The notes: generated by a model not told the origin, from the sequence alone. A stretch of 64,000 nucleotides of DNA from Haliea sp964022665 (GCA_964022665.1 CAXIDF010000019.1:1-64000), one strand, 5' to 3'; counted from the first letter of the stretch, positions 21,804-31,634 are shown. Program-made: numbers and translations.

Positions 21804-23351
21804 TCACTCATCCAGCCAAGTGACCTGGTACAAGTCCCTTCGCCTGTCGAGAAAGTTGCGCACGGATCCTTCATTGCGCAATTTATTCAACTTCTCCAGA
21901 TCCAGATCGACAATCAGCGTCATCTCCGTATTGGGTGTTGTTTCCGCCATGATCGCATCGTGGGGAAACGCGAAGTCCGAGGGAGAGAATACCGCTGACT
22001 GGGCATATTGAATATCAGCCCCGTCCACCTTGGGCAGGTTACCCACACTACCCGCCATGGCCACGTAACACTCATTCTCGATCGCGCGCGCCTGCGCGCA
22101 ACAGCGCACGCGGAGGTAGGCGTTCTTGGTATCCGTCCAAAAAGGCACAAAGAGCATTTGCATGTCGTGTTCCGACTGCAGTCGAGCGAGCTCGGGAAAC
22201 TCCACGTCGTAGCAGATGAGAATACCGATCTTGCCGAAATCGGTATCAAAGACCCTGAGCTTGTCTCCACCGTGCATGGTCCATGCACGCGCCTCATAGG
22301 GTGTTGGATGAATCTTGTACTGTGAATCAATGGTCCCATCGCGGCGGCACAAATAGGCCACATTCAACAACTCGTCGTTTTCCAGCACGGGTATCGAGCC
22401 CGCAATGATATTGATGTTGTAAGACACCGCCAGTTTCGATATCGAGTCGACAATCTCGTCGCTGAAACTGGCCAGCGCCTTTATCGCGTCCACGGAGGTT
22501 CGATGTTGCTCCAGCCCCATCAGCGGTGCATTGAAAAACTCCGGAAACAGCGCCAGGTCACACTGGTAGTCCGACAAGGCATCAACAAAGAATTCCACTT
22601 GCTGAATCAACTCGTCCACTGACTTCAGCGGCCGCATCTGCCACTGAACACAGCCGACTCTGGCCGTGGTGCGGGTCGCGCCTATCAGCGGCGCCTTGCC
22701 GGGGTCATAGTACAGGTTGTTCCACTCCAGCAGCGTGGCGTACCCGTGCGACTCTTTGTCCTCCGGCAGATAGTTCTTCAGTACACGCTTGACATCAAAA
22801 TCGTTGGCAAGCTGAAAACTCAATATGGGGTCGTACAGTTCCTTTCGCTTCACGCGCTCGATATAAACCTGCGGGGTCATTTCGTGAGCATGGCTCTCAT
22901 AATTCGGGATGCGTCCACCGGCCACAATGCTCTTGAGATTCAGATTTTGGCACAGTTCCTTGCGCGCCTCGTAAAGCCGCCGGCCGAGACGCATACCGTG
23001 ATAGTCAGGAGACACACAGACATCCACCCCATACAGCACATCACCCTTGGGGTCATGCGTTGTCAGGTAAGCATCGCCCGTGATCTCATCGTACGTATGC
23101 TGGTCACCGAACTTGTCGTAATCAACAATCACCGAGAGGGCGACAGCAACCACAACCCCATGATCTTCTATACCGATCTGTCCGTCCGCAAATGCCTCCA
23201 GCTGCGCGAGGAATTTTTCCCTGGGCCACGCGCCCCCCAGGCCTGGGTAGACCTTATCCATTATCGTCTTCAGATCGGCATAGTCATCGATTGTGAGATG
23301 ACGCAGGTGCAGCTTGTGCTCGGACCCTTCTCCAGTAGCGTTGTCGACCAT
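21804..23351 (-). CDS. GNAT acetyltransferase fused to a carbon-nitrogen hydrolase (nitrilase)
   Basis: A 515-residue fusion. The GNAT domain (about residues 14-205) has the acetyl-CoA loop in VDVCVSPDYHGMRLGRRLY. The nitrilase-superfamily domain (about 225-500) has all three catalytic residues: Glu in ALFPEFFNAP, Lys in YKIHPTPYEARAW, and Cys in GILICYDVEFPELA. This two-domain protein is a known bacterial family without an assigned substrate. It may acylate or deacylate an amine-containing metabolite. The gene is divergent from the MFS gene. Confidence 0.9.
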   Translation of the reverse strand: MVDNATGEGSEHKLHLRHLTIDDYADLKTIMDKVYPGLGGAWPREKFLAQLEAFADGQIGIEDHGVVVAVALSVIVDYDKFGDQHTYDEITGDAYLTTHDPKGDVLYGVDVCVSPDYHGMRLGRRLYEARKELCQNLNLKSIVAGGRIPNYESHAHEMTPQVYIERVKRKELYDPILSFQLANDFDVKRVLKNYLPEDKESHGYATLLEWNNLYYDPGKAPLIGATRTTARVGCVQWQMRPLKSVDELIQQVEFFVDALSDYQCDLALFPEFFNAPLMGLEQHRTSVDAIKALASFSDEIVDSISKLAVSYNINIIAGSIPVLENDELLNVAYLCRRDGTIDSQYKIHPTPYEARAWTMHGGDKLRVFDTDFGKIGILICYDVEFPELARLQSEHDMQMLFVPFWTDTKNAYLRVRCCAQARAIENECYVAMAGSVGNLPKVDGADIQYAQSAVFSPSDFAFPHDAIMAETTPNTEMTLIVDLDLEKLNKLRNEGSVRNFLDRRRDLYQVTWLDE

Positions 23352-23516
23352 TTTTCTGTTTCCAATTGATGTCAGTGAACGAATGGCATGGTTGGCTTGG
23401 AGTATACGCGAGCAGAAAAAGCAGCGTCAGGTTCTTTGCTGCGCGGCATGATTGCCTTGACGCTGCCGCCTGCGAAACTTAGTCTCACTCCTTTCGAACT
23501 ATAAAAAACCGGACTC

Positions 23517-24824
23517 ATGCGAAGGCTTCTTGGCACAGCTGCGGCTGATGATGTAATGCAGGGCGGCGCCGCCGAGCGCCGCACGGCAAACCTGATGGCA
23601 GTGTTGGCTTTTTTTGCCCATAACGCTGCCGTTTGGCTCTGCTATGGCTCCTTCGGCGTACTGGTGATGGAGTTTGAGCGTCATTTCGGTGCTGGCCGGG
23701 CGCAAACCTCCCTCGCGTTTTCTCTGGTCGTGCTGGCAAGCGGCTTGATGGCGCCCTTTGTGGGCGCTCTGCTGGGCCGCGTGCAGATTCGCTCGGTCAT
23801 GGTCAGCGGTGCGCTGCTTGCAAGTACGGGGTTCTTCTGCCTGACGCTAACCCAGCAGCCCGCCGCGATGCTCGCCTGCTTTGCCCTGCTGATCGGTCCG
23901 GGCATCAGTTTCCTCGGCTTATTGCCCGCAGTCACACTGGTCAACAACTGGTTCAGTCAACGCCAGGGACTGGTGCTGGGACTGGTTATGATGCCGGTCG
24001 CTGTCACCGTGGTGCCTCTGATAGTCGTCGCCCTGCTGCCGATCTTTGGTTTCGTGGCACTGCTGCGCGGTATTGGGTTTGTATATCTGCTGATTATTCC
24101 CGCGCTGCTATTGGTCAAGGATAGCCCCGAGCACTGGCGCGCTACCGCCGTGAACCGGGGCGATGCCGGGGATAACATTACCGGTCAGGTAGCCCATCAA
24201 TCGCGACCGTCCATAGCCGAGGTTGTGAAGCATCCGGCATTTCTGCCGCTGGTCATCGCCACCGGCCTGATGATGGGCGCAGGGGTCGCCAAGAATACCC
24301 ATATGGTGCCGCTGCTGGTAGAGAGCCACTGGTCAATGGAGAAAGCGACGCTGCTGCTCGCGTTGTCTGGTGGCTGTGCGGTGCTGGGTTCGCTGTTGCT
24401 GGGTTGGCTGGCAGACCGCTATAACGCGGCGGCGGTCATCGCCTTCAACGCCCTCCTGCAGGCTGTAGTCTGGCTCATCCTCATCACGCCCGCCTCTTTC
24501 GCGCTGTTGGTGCTGGACGCAATACTGATCGGCATGTGCATCGGTGGCATCTCAACGGCTAAAGCGGTTGTCGTTTCTCGCGTTTTCGGTCGCCAGCAAT
24601 TCGCCTTTGTCAGCGGCCTGATGGGGTTCTGTACCTTGCCACTGTTGTTTACCTTGTCACCACTGATGGGGTTATTGCGGGAAACCAGCGGTGGCTATGT
24701 ACTGCCGATTTCGCTGATCATCGGCGGATTCTGTGTCGCTGGCGCCTGCATGTGGCTGGTGAGCGGGGTTGAACGACGGCAGCCGAACCCTGCGCAGGCT
24801 GGACTGGCACCAGTAACGCAGTAA
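23517..24824 (+). CDS. MFS transporter, oxalate/formate- or monocarboxylate-antiporter-like
   Basis: A 435-residue protein with 12 predicted helices. It has the N-terminal MFS loop after helix 2 (LLGRVQIRS), VLGLVMMPVAVTVVP in helix 5, and a second-half LLGWLADRYNAAA loop. Sequence style resembles the CynX/oxalate-formate antiporter group of uptake carriers for organic acids. The start is uncertain, since no clear ribosome-binding site precedes 23517. It lies 14 bases before the TauD-like dioxygenase on the same strand, so transporter and enzyme probably handle the same substrate. Confidence 0.88.
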   Translation: MRRLLGTAAADDVMQGGAAERRTANLMAVLAFFAHNAAVWLCYGSFGVLVMEFERHFGAGRAQTSLAFSLVVLASGLMAPFVGALLGRVQIRSVMVSGALLASTGFFCLTLTQQPAAMLACFALLIGPGISFLGLLPAVTLVNNWFSQRQGLVLGLVMMPVAVTVVPLIVVALLPIFGFVALLRGIGFVYLLIIPALLLVKDSPEHWRATAVNRGDAGDNITGQVAHQSRPSIAEVVKHPAFLPLVIATGLMMGAGVAKNTHMVPLLVESHWSMEKATLLLALSGGCAVLGSLLLGWLADRYNAAAVIAFNALLQAVVWLILITPASFALLVLDAILIGMCIGGISTAKAVVVSRVFGRQQFAFVSGLMGFCTLPLLFTLSPLMGLLRETSGGYVLPISLIIGGFCVAGACMWLVSGVERRQPNPAQAGLAPVTQ

Positions 24825-24838
24825 CGGAGCAGCACATC

Positions 24839-25774
24839 ATGCAGAAAATCGACATTTCCCCATTGGAAGGCGGTATTGGCGCGGAGGTTCAGGGACTGGA
24901 CCTCACTCGTGAGATCAGCGAATCGGTGCGCGACGCCATGGAGGCTGCCTGGCTGGATGCGGGCATCCTCGTGTTTCGTGGTATTGGCGACAGCCCGGAA
25001 AAGCAACTGGCTTTGAGTCGCGCTTTTGGTGAGCTGGAGGTCCACCCCATCGAGAACATCCGCGTTGAGGGCTATCCTGAACTCATCTGGCTCTCCAACC
25101 GCAAGAGCGACGAAACAGCGCCGGTCTACCACTACGACCGGGTCGCGACGGTTGGACGCATTCCATGGCACAGCGATCTCGTCTACACCACTACGCCTAA
25201 CCGCGGCGCGCTACTGCGGATGCTGGAGATGCCGTACGCTGGCGGCCAGACAGGCTGGATCGACACGGCTGCGGCTTACGACGCCCTGCCGGAGACAACC
25301 AAAAAGCGCATCGAGCACCTTGAAGCTCGGTTCAGCTTTATTGCCGACCCGCGGGAAATGCGCTTCGGTCGACCCAACGTAGAACGCCACGATGAAACCA
25401 ACCTGGAAAAGGAAAAAGCCTTCTACCCGCATTTTCCGGACACCATCCACCCACTGGTGTGGCGTCACCCGGTGAGCGGTCGCAAAGCACTGTGTGTCAG
25501 CCCGCTGCACTTGCGCGAAGTCGTGGACCTGCCAAAGCAGGAGGGTGACGCCCTGCTGCACGAGCTGGTTGCCCACGCAACCGACTCACGGTTCAGCTAT
25601 ATACACGCGTGGCAACCGAACGACATGGTGCTCTGGGACAATTTGCGCAGCATGCACCGCGCCTTTGGCAACCCGCCAGATGCCTCCCGCCTGGTGCACC
25701 GCACAACGCTGAAGAGCACCGTGGCTATGGGGAGATTGATGCCTGCGACAAAGAGCGTCGTTCCAGGAGCGTAA
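24839..25774 (+). CDS. TauD/TfdA-family Fe(II)/2-oxoglutarate dioxygenase
   Basis: A 311-residue enzyme. The HxD iron-binding pair is in IPWHSDLVYT (about H111/D113), and the distal His plus the 2-oxoglutarate-binding Arg lie in the C-terminal part (NLRSMHRAFGNPPDASRLVHRTTL). The family oxidises alpha-C-H bonds of sulfonates, aryloxyacetates, sulfate esters or carnitine-like compounds. An operon with the MFS carrier suggests uptake and oxidation of one organic acid. The downstream kinase gene is convergent. Confidence 0.92.
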   Translation: MQKIDISPLEGGIGAEVQGLDLTREISESVRDAMEAAWLDAGILVFRGIGDSPEKQLALSRAFGELEVHPIENIRVEGYPELIWLSNRKSDETAPVYHYDRVATVGRIPWHSDLVYTTTPNRGALLRMLEMPYAGGQTGWIDTAAAYDALPETTKKRIEHLEARFSFIADPREMRFGRPNVERHDETNLEKEKAFYPHFPDTIHPLVWRHPVSGRKALCVSPLHLREVVDLPKQEGDALLHELVAHATDSRFSYIHAWQPNDMVLWDNLRSMHRAFGNPPDASRLVHRTTLKSTVAMGRLMPATKSVVPGA

Positions 25775-25852
25775 GGCTGTCCACTGCTCTCAAAGCAGGC
25801 GACCCTGGAATCGAATCGTTCCCTGCTGACGCAGGTTTACTGACTCACAGCC

Positions 25853-28591
25853 TCAACGCAGCAGGTCCGACGGCGGTGGTGGTCGCGCGATATCGCCCAA
25901 TACCAGCGACTCGATCCATGCTGCGGCCTCACTGACATAGGCGCGTTCCGCTCCCTCAGTGTTCACGAGGATGGAGAGCCCTCGCGACCCATCTTCTATG
26001 GCGCTAGCCACGTCATCACGCTGCCATTTCAGGCCGGCATGCTGAACCAGCATCTCACCAACCAGTGCGTGCTCGTCCCCGAACAGCCCTCGGGCAATAT
26101 CCAGCGCGCGCAGCAAAAGCGCCTCAGCTTCTTCATACCGGCTCTGCCCACTTCGAGCTCTGGCGAGAAGCGCGAGGTCGATTGCCAGCTCGCGGCTTTG
26201 AGGGCCGAGCACCTGCTCGTCAATCGCCACGGCTTGACTCAGATAATCGGCAGCCTCGTCAAACGCCAGTATGCGCAGGTGCGTGTGACCCAGGCCGCTG
26301 AGCGCTGCAGCCATAGCGGGCGTGTACTCATCGTGGTGCTGTCGCAATATCTCGAGTGCACGCGCAAGATACGTAATGGCGCCCTCCTGGTCGCCCAACG
26401 CGCGACGCACGGAAGCCACCTGGTTGAGCAAGACCCCAAGACTGGGATGCGTCGGACCGAGTATTTCCTGGTCGACCTCCAACGCACGCTGCAACTCCAG
26501 TTCAGCCGCTGTGGGTTCACCCGCCTCCAGCAGAGCGATGCCGAGGTTGCTACGTGCAATCGAAGTCGCGGGATGAAAGTCACCAAACAGATTGAGACGG
26601 ATAGTGACAGCCTCCCGCAGCATATCAATCGCCTCGCGATGCTGCGCTTCACGTGAAAGCAATGTGCCCAGGGCATTCAGCGTTGTGGCGTGGGCAGCAG
26701 TCGCGACGGCGTTTTCCTCGAGCAAGGCGAGCGCCTCGTGCAGTAGCGCACGAGCCTGCGCGTAGCGGCTGGTAACAATGTGGACGATGCCGAGATTGGT
26801 CAATATTCTGCCACGGCGCACCAGACCCGTTGCTGGCAACGTTGCCAATGCCGATCGGTAATACTCTTCAGCAATACTCAAATCGCCAAGCTTGAAATTG
26901 GTTTCGCCGAGATCGGCCAGCACGTCCGCCCGCAGCGTTTCAGCCTGGTCGCTTACGGGCTGCAGCAGGCTCAGGGCCTTGAGCTGCAGTTCATTAGCCT
27001 GCTGGTAACGCCCCAGGGCGAAGCTGACCTGCCCCAGCACGTGCAGCATCGCCACCTGAAGGGGCGGGTCACCTTGAATCGCCTGTGCCTGGGCAATGCC
27101 GCGCTCCAGAAGCTCCACGGCCGTAATATCACGGCCCCTGGATTCAGCCGGATCTGAAGCGCGGAACAGCCCAACGAGATAGGTGCTGATCTGCTCCGCC
27201 TTGTCCGCCTCCTGTTTCGCAAGCCGGGCCGCCGCGGAGGCACGGTCACGCTCAGCAGACAAGCGATCCACATGGAGTGCAACTGCGGTAACCATCGCCA
27301 AAGGCAAGACCACAGCCGCCGACACGCCCAAAGCGTTTCTGCGCAGGAACCGGCCTAGCCGGTAGCGTCGATTTCCGGCGCGTGCGAGCACTGGAAGTTG
27401 CTTTCGATAGCGCTCAATATCAATGCCCAGCTGCTCCACCGAGGCATAGCGATGCTCCGGGTATTTACGCAACGCCACCTGACAGATCGCCTCAAGATCT
27501 CCGCGCAACATGCGCGCCAGCCGGGACGGGGTGCTATCGCGGGCCGCTGCCACTTCGCGCGGGCACAGCCCCGCCTGGTCATCCTCCAGCACGCGAATCG
27601 ATAGAGCGGCAGGAACCTGACGCAGTATTGCGTCGTAGAGCGAAGCCGGAGCATCTTCCTGTGCACGATAGGGCGAACGGCCAGAAAGCAGGCGATAAAG
27701 CAGCACCCCAAGCGCGTAAACATCCGTGGCCGTTGATACTCTGTCGCCACTAAGCTGCTCGGGGCTGGCGTAGGCCGGCGTCAGCAGACGACCGTGCGGC
27801 TGTGTGAGCTCGTGCTCCGGAGAATCATCAGTGTCGGCCTGCAGGACTTTCGCGATGCCGAAATCCAGCAGTTTCACCTGCCCGGACTCGGTAACAAGAA
27901 TGTTCGAGGGCTTCAGATCGCGGTGCACCAACAACCGTTGATGAGCATATTGCACAACCTTGATTACCTGCTGCACCAGATCCAGGCGTTTTTCAATGTC
28001 CAGCCGTTCGCGATCGCAGTATTCTGTGATGGGGATGCCATCGACGTATTCCATGATGAAATAGGGCCACCCATCCGGCGTTACGCCTCCATCCAGCAAG
28101 CGTGCCAGGTTGGGATGTTCAAGCGCTGCGAGAATACGACGCTCCTCGCGAAACCGACGCACAGACTCGTCACTGTCTATCCAGCGCCGCAGTAACTTGA
28201 CCGCAACCGTTTGCTGGAACTCGCCGTCATTCCGTTCCCCTCGCCATACAACAGCAGAGCCACCCTTGCCGATACAGCTGACCAGCTGATAAGGGCCAAC
28301 CTGAACCACTGACTCGGGCTCCGGGTCATCGTCGCCAGTGTGGTGCAGCGCGGCAGCGGCAAGGGCTTGAACGGCATCACTGGCAGTATCGAGGGTGGCG
28401 CTGGAACGCTCTTCAGCACGCAACAAACGCTGAACAATCGCCTCCAGTGGTTTATCGTCGACACAGCGCTGTGCAAGCCACTCCGCCCGTTGCGCCACAG
28501 GCAGCTCGAGCAATTCGGTAAACAGGCTGTCCGCCCGCAGCCACTGATCGACAAGCTGGCCTTCCTGTGCGTGCGGCTGAATCGGTGACAT
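25853..28591 (-). CDS. Membrane Ser/Thr protein kinase with C-terminal TPR repeats
   Basis: A 912-residue protein. A short helical N-terminus is followed by a Hanks-type kinase at about residues 98-380, with glycine loop IGKGGSAVVW, catalytic Lys in VAVKLL, HRDLKPSN, DFGIAK and YASPEQLS, so it should be active. One transmembrane helix lies near 410-432, then about 470 residues of TPR-like repeats. The ATG follows AAGGAGG, 23 bases after the ECF sigma gene. Kinase/ECF pairs of this kind are known in which the kinase phosphorylates the sigma factor, and the TPR part probably senses a protein or ligand. Confidence 0.92.
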   Translation of the reverse strand: MSPIQPHAQEGQLVDQWLRADSLFTELLELPVAQRAEWLAQRCVDDKPLEAIVQRLLRAEERSSATLDTASDAVQALAAAALHHTGDDDPEPESVVQVGPYQLVSCIGKGGSAVVWRGERNDGEFQQTVAVKLLRRWIDSDESVRRFREERRILAALEHPNLARLLDGGVTPDGWPYFIMEYVDGIPITEYCDRERLDIEKRLDLVQQVIKVVQYAHQRLLVHRDLKPSNILVTESGQVKLLDFGIAKVLQADTDDSPEHELTQPHGRLLTPAYASPEQLSGDRVSTATDVYALGVLLYRLLSGRSPYRAQEDAPASLYDAILRQVPAALSIRVLEDDQAGLCPREVAAARDSTPSRLARMLRGDLEAICQVALRKYPEHRYASVEQLGIDIERYRKQLPVLARAGNRRYRLGRFLRRNALGVSAAVVLPLAMVTAVALHVDRLSAERDRASAAARLAKQEADKAEQISTYLVGLFRASDPAESRGRDITAVELLERGIAQAQAIQGDPPLQVAMLHVLGQVSFALGRYQQANELQLKALSLLQPVSDQAETLRADVLADLGETNFKLGDLSIAEEYYRSALATLPATGLVRRGRILTNLGIVHIVTSRYAQARALLHEALALLEENAVATAAHATTLNALGTLLSREAQHREAIDMLREAVTIRLNLFGDFHPATSIARSNLGIALLEAGEPTAAELELQRALEVDQEILGPTHPSLGVLLNQVASVRRALGDQEGAITYLARALEILRQHHDEYTPAMAAALSGLGHTHLRILAFDEAADYLSQAVAIDEQVLGPQSRELAIDLALLARARSGQSRYEEAEALLLRALDIARGLFGDEHALVGEMLVQHAGLKWQRDDVASAIEDGSRGLSILVNTEGAERAYVSEAAAWIESLVLGDIARPPPPSDLLR

Positions 28592-28614
28592 CCTGGCCTC
28601 CTTGGCGTTTTTGC

Positions 28615-29202
28615 TCAGGCAGGATTCAGCGCGTCAGTCAGATACGCGCGGGCACGCGACCAGTCCCTCTCCAGAGAACGCATGGGACGCTGCAACACGG
28701 TGGCAGCCTCCTGCATGCTCATGCCCGCAAACAGACGGCATTCAGCCAGCCGTTCCAGCTGGGGATCCAACCTGCCCAGCTCGCGCATTGCAAAGTCGAT
28801 CGCTACAACATCCAGAACAGAGGCTGACGCGGGGTCACTGTGGGATTCGGCATCCAGTTCCAGCGCCAGCACACCACCGCCGCGCTTTACCGCGCCCCGT
28901 CGGCGGGCATAGTCCACTATCAATTGACGCATGGCCGTCGAAGCCAGCTTGAGGAATTCGTCACGCGGCAATGCAGCGTGTGCATCATCGGCACTCAGGC
29001 GTATCCACGCCTCGTGCACCAATGCCGTGGTGTTCAGGGTTGCTCCGGGCCGATAGCGTCGCAGCTGTCGATGGGCCGCAAGCCTCAGGCCACGGTAGAG
29101 AGCATCAAGCCCGTCTTCAACTTGCATTGGCGCTGTCACGACATCGACATTCCGGCAATTCTTCGCGATGCCGATGAGTATACCTGCAAGTTTTCCAGCC
29201 AC
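28615..29202 (-). CDS. ECF-type RNA polymerase sigma factor (PF07638-like)
   Basis: A 195-residue sigma factor. Region 2 contains TALVHEAWIRLS and MRQLIVDYARRRGAVKRGGG, the hallmark of the PF07638 group, and region 4 contains MSMQEAATVLQRPMRSLERDWSRARAYL. The start is uncertain: GTG 29202 or ATG 29127; the longer form leaves room for the N-terminal helix. No anti-sigma gene is adjacent. Instead it precedes a Ser/Thr kinase, as in kinase-controlled ECF43-type systems. The promoter it recognises is unknown. Confidence 0.88.
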   Translation of the reverse strand: MAGKLAGILIGIAKNCRNVDVVTAPMQVEDGLDALYRGLRLAAHRQLRRYRPGATLNTTALVHEAWIRLSADDAHAALPRDEFLKLASTAMRQLIVDYARRRGAVKRGGGVLALELDAESHSDPASASVLDVVAIDFAMRELGRLDPQLERLAECRLFAGMSMQEAATVLQRPMRSLERDWSRARAYLTDALNPA

Positions 29203-29244
29203 AAGCTAAACCCGCGATGCAGTGACCGCAGGTCGCCAACCCGA

Positions 29245-30276
29245 CTAGGGCACTGCGGTTAACGCCCGCTTTTCCTCCCTGCGCTGGATGTCCCGCTCCC
29301 GTCGCAACTGCTGGTACCGAATCTTTATCTGATTCTGCTGCTCCCCGAGTTCTGCGAGCCGCGCGAAAGACTGCTGACGACTTGTTTCATCAGCCATGCC
29401 CGCCTTCAGCATGACGGGATTCAGCATGCGCTGTTGCGACTGCAAGTCCTGCAGCTCACTGAGCTCCTGCCACTCCAGCGCAAAGTCCTCTTCGAGGTTT
29501 GCACGCTCCCAGGCACGCAGCTTCTGACCATAGTAAAACTCACCCAATAATCCGACGTGTCGCTCGTGAAGCCGCTGCACATCCCTTTGCTCGCGCTCGT
29601 TCCACTGGATCTCATTCCTCGTCAACTCGCCGCCAATGGGCGTTGCCAGAACAGGCGTCGGCATTGTCATCAGGCCAAGTTCCCGTGCTCGCGCCAGTAC
29701 GCGATCGTCACGTTCACTGAGCAGTCTGTCCTTGCGCGAGAGAGCCTCCAGTTGCGCTGCCTGAACCCGTCCAGCGCCACGCTTACGAGCCTCGAAAACG
29801 CGACCCTGGTGAGCCCTGGCCTGCGCTCCCATCGCGCTCAGATGGTTCAGCAGGGCCGCCTCCGTTGCTGCAGCCATACCGACTCCCAGCTCTTTTTGCA
29901 AAGCGCCCTCAAGCGCGGCGATTTCACTGTCCGTCTCGGCATCAAGTCGCACACGATCCAGATCGAATTCGGTGTCTATGGCCCTGACCCGCTCGCGATA
30001 TTCCGCAGAGATATCATCTGCTTCCAGTCTCAAGGATTTCACCGCGTCGTTGAGACGCTGATTACGCTCCTTCCGCAGAGCCTGACGCTCCCTGTGTGCC
30101 TCACGTCGCAGCTCCTTGAGGGTGCGCTCGTCCACAGCACTATTGGCTCTCGTCTCGGTCGCGAACAAGGTTGCGGCAGCCGCAAAGCCGAACATCGTCA
30201 CCAGGGCAAGAAGTGCACCCGCGGTGAAACTGTTGGCAATACGGCGCCGCCCTCGCGGTTCTGGCGTAACATTCAT
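29245..30276 (-). CDS. Membrane-anchored coiled-coil protein of unknown function
   Basis: A 343-residue protein with one N-terminal membrane helix (about residues 17-38, GALLALVTMFGFAAAATLFA). The rest is almost entirely charged helical coiled coil rich in Arg, Glu and Gln (LKELRREAHRERQALRKERNQ; IRYQQLRRERDIQRREEKR). ATG 30276 overlaps the stop of the preceding gene (ATGA). It is the third gene of the operon leading to the sigma factor and kinase. A role as periplasmic sensor or scaffold is inferred from context only. Confidence 0.75.
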   Translation of the reverse strand: MNVTPEPRGRRRIANSFTAGALLALVTMFGFAAAATLFATETRANSAVDERTLKELRREAHRERQALRKERNQRLNDAVKSLRLEADDISAEYRERVRAIDTEFDLDRVRLDAETDSEIAALEGALQKELGVGMAAATEAALLNHLSAMGAQARAHQGRVFEARKRGAGRVQAAQLEALSRKDRLLSERDDRVLARARELGLMTMPTPVLATPIGGELTRNEIQWNEREQRDVQRLHERHVGLLGEFYYGQKLRAWERANLEEDFALEWQELSELQDLQSQQRMLNPVMLKAGMADETSRQQSFARLAELGEQQNQIKIRYQQLRRERDIQRREEKRALTAVP

Positions 30277-30800
30277 GGCCCGGCAGTTTCCTCTTCTGGT
30301 GAATTTCTCAAATTTGCATCGCGCCAGCACGTCAACCAGTCGTTGATGGCGTCTACCAGGTCCCCGACGCCGCCACCGGATACCGCCCACGCCGATAGCG
30401 GTACACGCGTCGCCGGCCGGGTGCTGGAGAAGACCAGTGTCATACGACCGGTCGATCGACCATGCCCGATATTCTGACTGACCTCGGCGCTATCAAGATC
30501 CCGCAGCGGAAACACGCAGGTTCGTTTTTCAAAGCGGGAGCAGCGACGAACAGATACACGGCCAGTGTCTTTTTCCAGTCGCAGGTGCGTTGTTCGGGTA
30601 ATAAAGTAATGGCCAATAAAAACAATAATTGCCAGGATCATGCCAGTGGAAAGCGCGTCGAGAAATTCACCCCCAAGCAGCATTGCCAGGGTTACCAGAC
30701 CACCGAAAAGCACGAAAGGGCCGAGCATAAACCAGATGGCAAACCCCGGCAGCGCGATCTCGATTTCCAATACATCCGGCGAGCTTTCCACCACCCTCAC
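30273..30800 (-). CDS. 175-aa two-helix membrane protein, second of a pair
   Basis: GTG start (VRVVESSPDVLEIEIALPG), then two membrane helices at about residues 20-42 and 48-68, then a beta-rich soluble part (HLRLEKDTGRVSVRRCSRF...VFPLRDLDSAEVSQ) resembling a PH-like domain. Length, start and layout match the upstream neighbour exactly, so the two are probably old tandem duplicates. Overlaps that gene by four bases (GTGA) and the coiled-coil gene by four. No family was recognised. Confidence 0.75.
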   Translation of the reverse strand: MRVVESSPDVLEIEIALPGFAIWFMLGPFVLFGGLVTLAMLLGGEFLDALSTGMILAIIVFIGHYFITRTTHLRLEKDTGRVSVRRCSRFEKRTCVFPLRDLDSAEVSQNIGHGRSTGRMTLVFSSTRPATRVPLSAWAVSGGGVGDLVDAINDWLTCWRDANLRNSPEEETAGP

Positions 30801-31324
30801 CGCAAAGTCTCCTGCGGCATCACAGTTGTTTGGGGCACATCATGCGCTCGCTCTGCAAGCCAGGCATTGAAGCACTGCGACGCGTAGAGCAGGTCCACCG
30901 GGTAGGGCTGGAACAGAGGTAGCTGCTGCCGCACGGCGGCACCATCCTGATGCAGCATAAGCGTCAACACAGGCTTGGGCATGCTGTTGCGTCGATGGTG
31001 GCGTGTTTCTATCTCGAGGCCTGAAACAGCGGCGAGAGGATAGTCTCTCGCCTGTCGGCCCAGCGGCGTGGCAATGTCAATCTGCAAAGTGCCGGCAGCA
31101 CGGTCGGCACGCAACGTTACCCGGCGCAGCGCCTCATTCGCCGTGATCCAGCCAAGCGCGGCGATCATGACAAGCGAGATAAAAATGCCATTCAGGGCAC
31201 CCTCGGCAATTGCGCGCAACAATGCGATCGCCAGGATAGCGAGGATGCCGCCCAACCCCACGATCCAGTCAATCGGCATGTCTGTCATCTCTATTGCCCG
31301 CTCGGTCTGCTGCACGACTCTCAC
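30797..31324 (-). CDS. 175-aa two-helix membrane protein, first of a pair
   Basis: The open frame is long, but GTG 31324 is the supported start: it follows GAGGAGAGG and gives VRVVQQTERAIEMTDMPIDW, parallel to the start of the next gene. Two membrane helices (about 22-38 and 42-62) are followed by RVTLRADRAAGTLQIDIATPLG...DYPLAAVSGLEIET, again like a small beta domain. It heads the minus-strand signalling operon that ends with the Ser/Thr kinase. Function unknown. Confidence 0.72.
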   Translation of the reverse strand: MRVVQQTERAIEMTDMPIDWIVGLGGILAILAIALLRAIAEGALNGIFISLVMIAALGWITANEALRRVTLRADRAAGTLQIDIATPLGRQARDYPLAAVSGLEIETRHHRRNSMPKPVLTLMLHQDGAAVRQQLPLFQPYPVDLLYASQCFNAWLAERAHDVPQTTVMPQETLR

Positions 31325-31439
31325 GCCTGGCCTCTCCTCACCGGTACCTGACCCTTGGCGCCACGGCGCTCGGCCGGTGCGACAATGGCTTGCCACTTCC
31401 TGCTTAACGCAAAAAACTCCTACTTTCCGCCAACGCTCT

Positions 31440-31634
31440 ACGCTCAGTGGCGGAGCGTGTGCAGATGAAAAAATGCTGGCTATTTTCTTCACTGTTGAAA
31501 ACGCCGGTCGCGACGAGCTCCGATTCCGGGACAGTGCGCTGGAATTCCTCGCAATTGACGAGCAAGGGCTGGTGCATGAGCGCGATGCACCGATGGAAAT
31601 CCGCACCGCCGCCCGTACCATGGAACTGGGGTGA
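31440..31634 (+). pseudogene. Possible gene fragment in a decayed stretch
   Basis: One plus-strand frame (about 31473-31634) reads like real protein: FFTVENAGRDELRFRDSALE and EFLAIDEQGLVHERDAPMEI, reminiscent of small beta-sandwich domains. It has no ribosome-binding site and stops abruptly at 31634, with neighbouring frames continuing openly. I read it as a remnant broken by indels. Low confidence. Confidence 0.3.
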
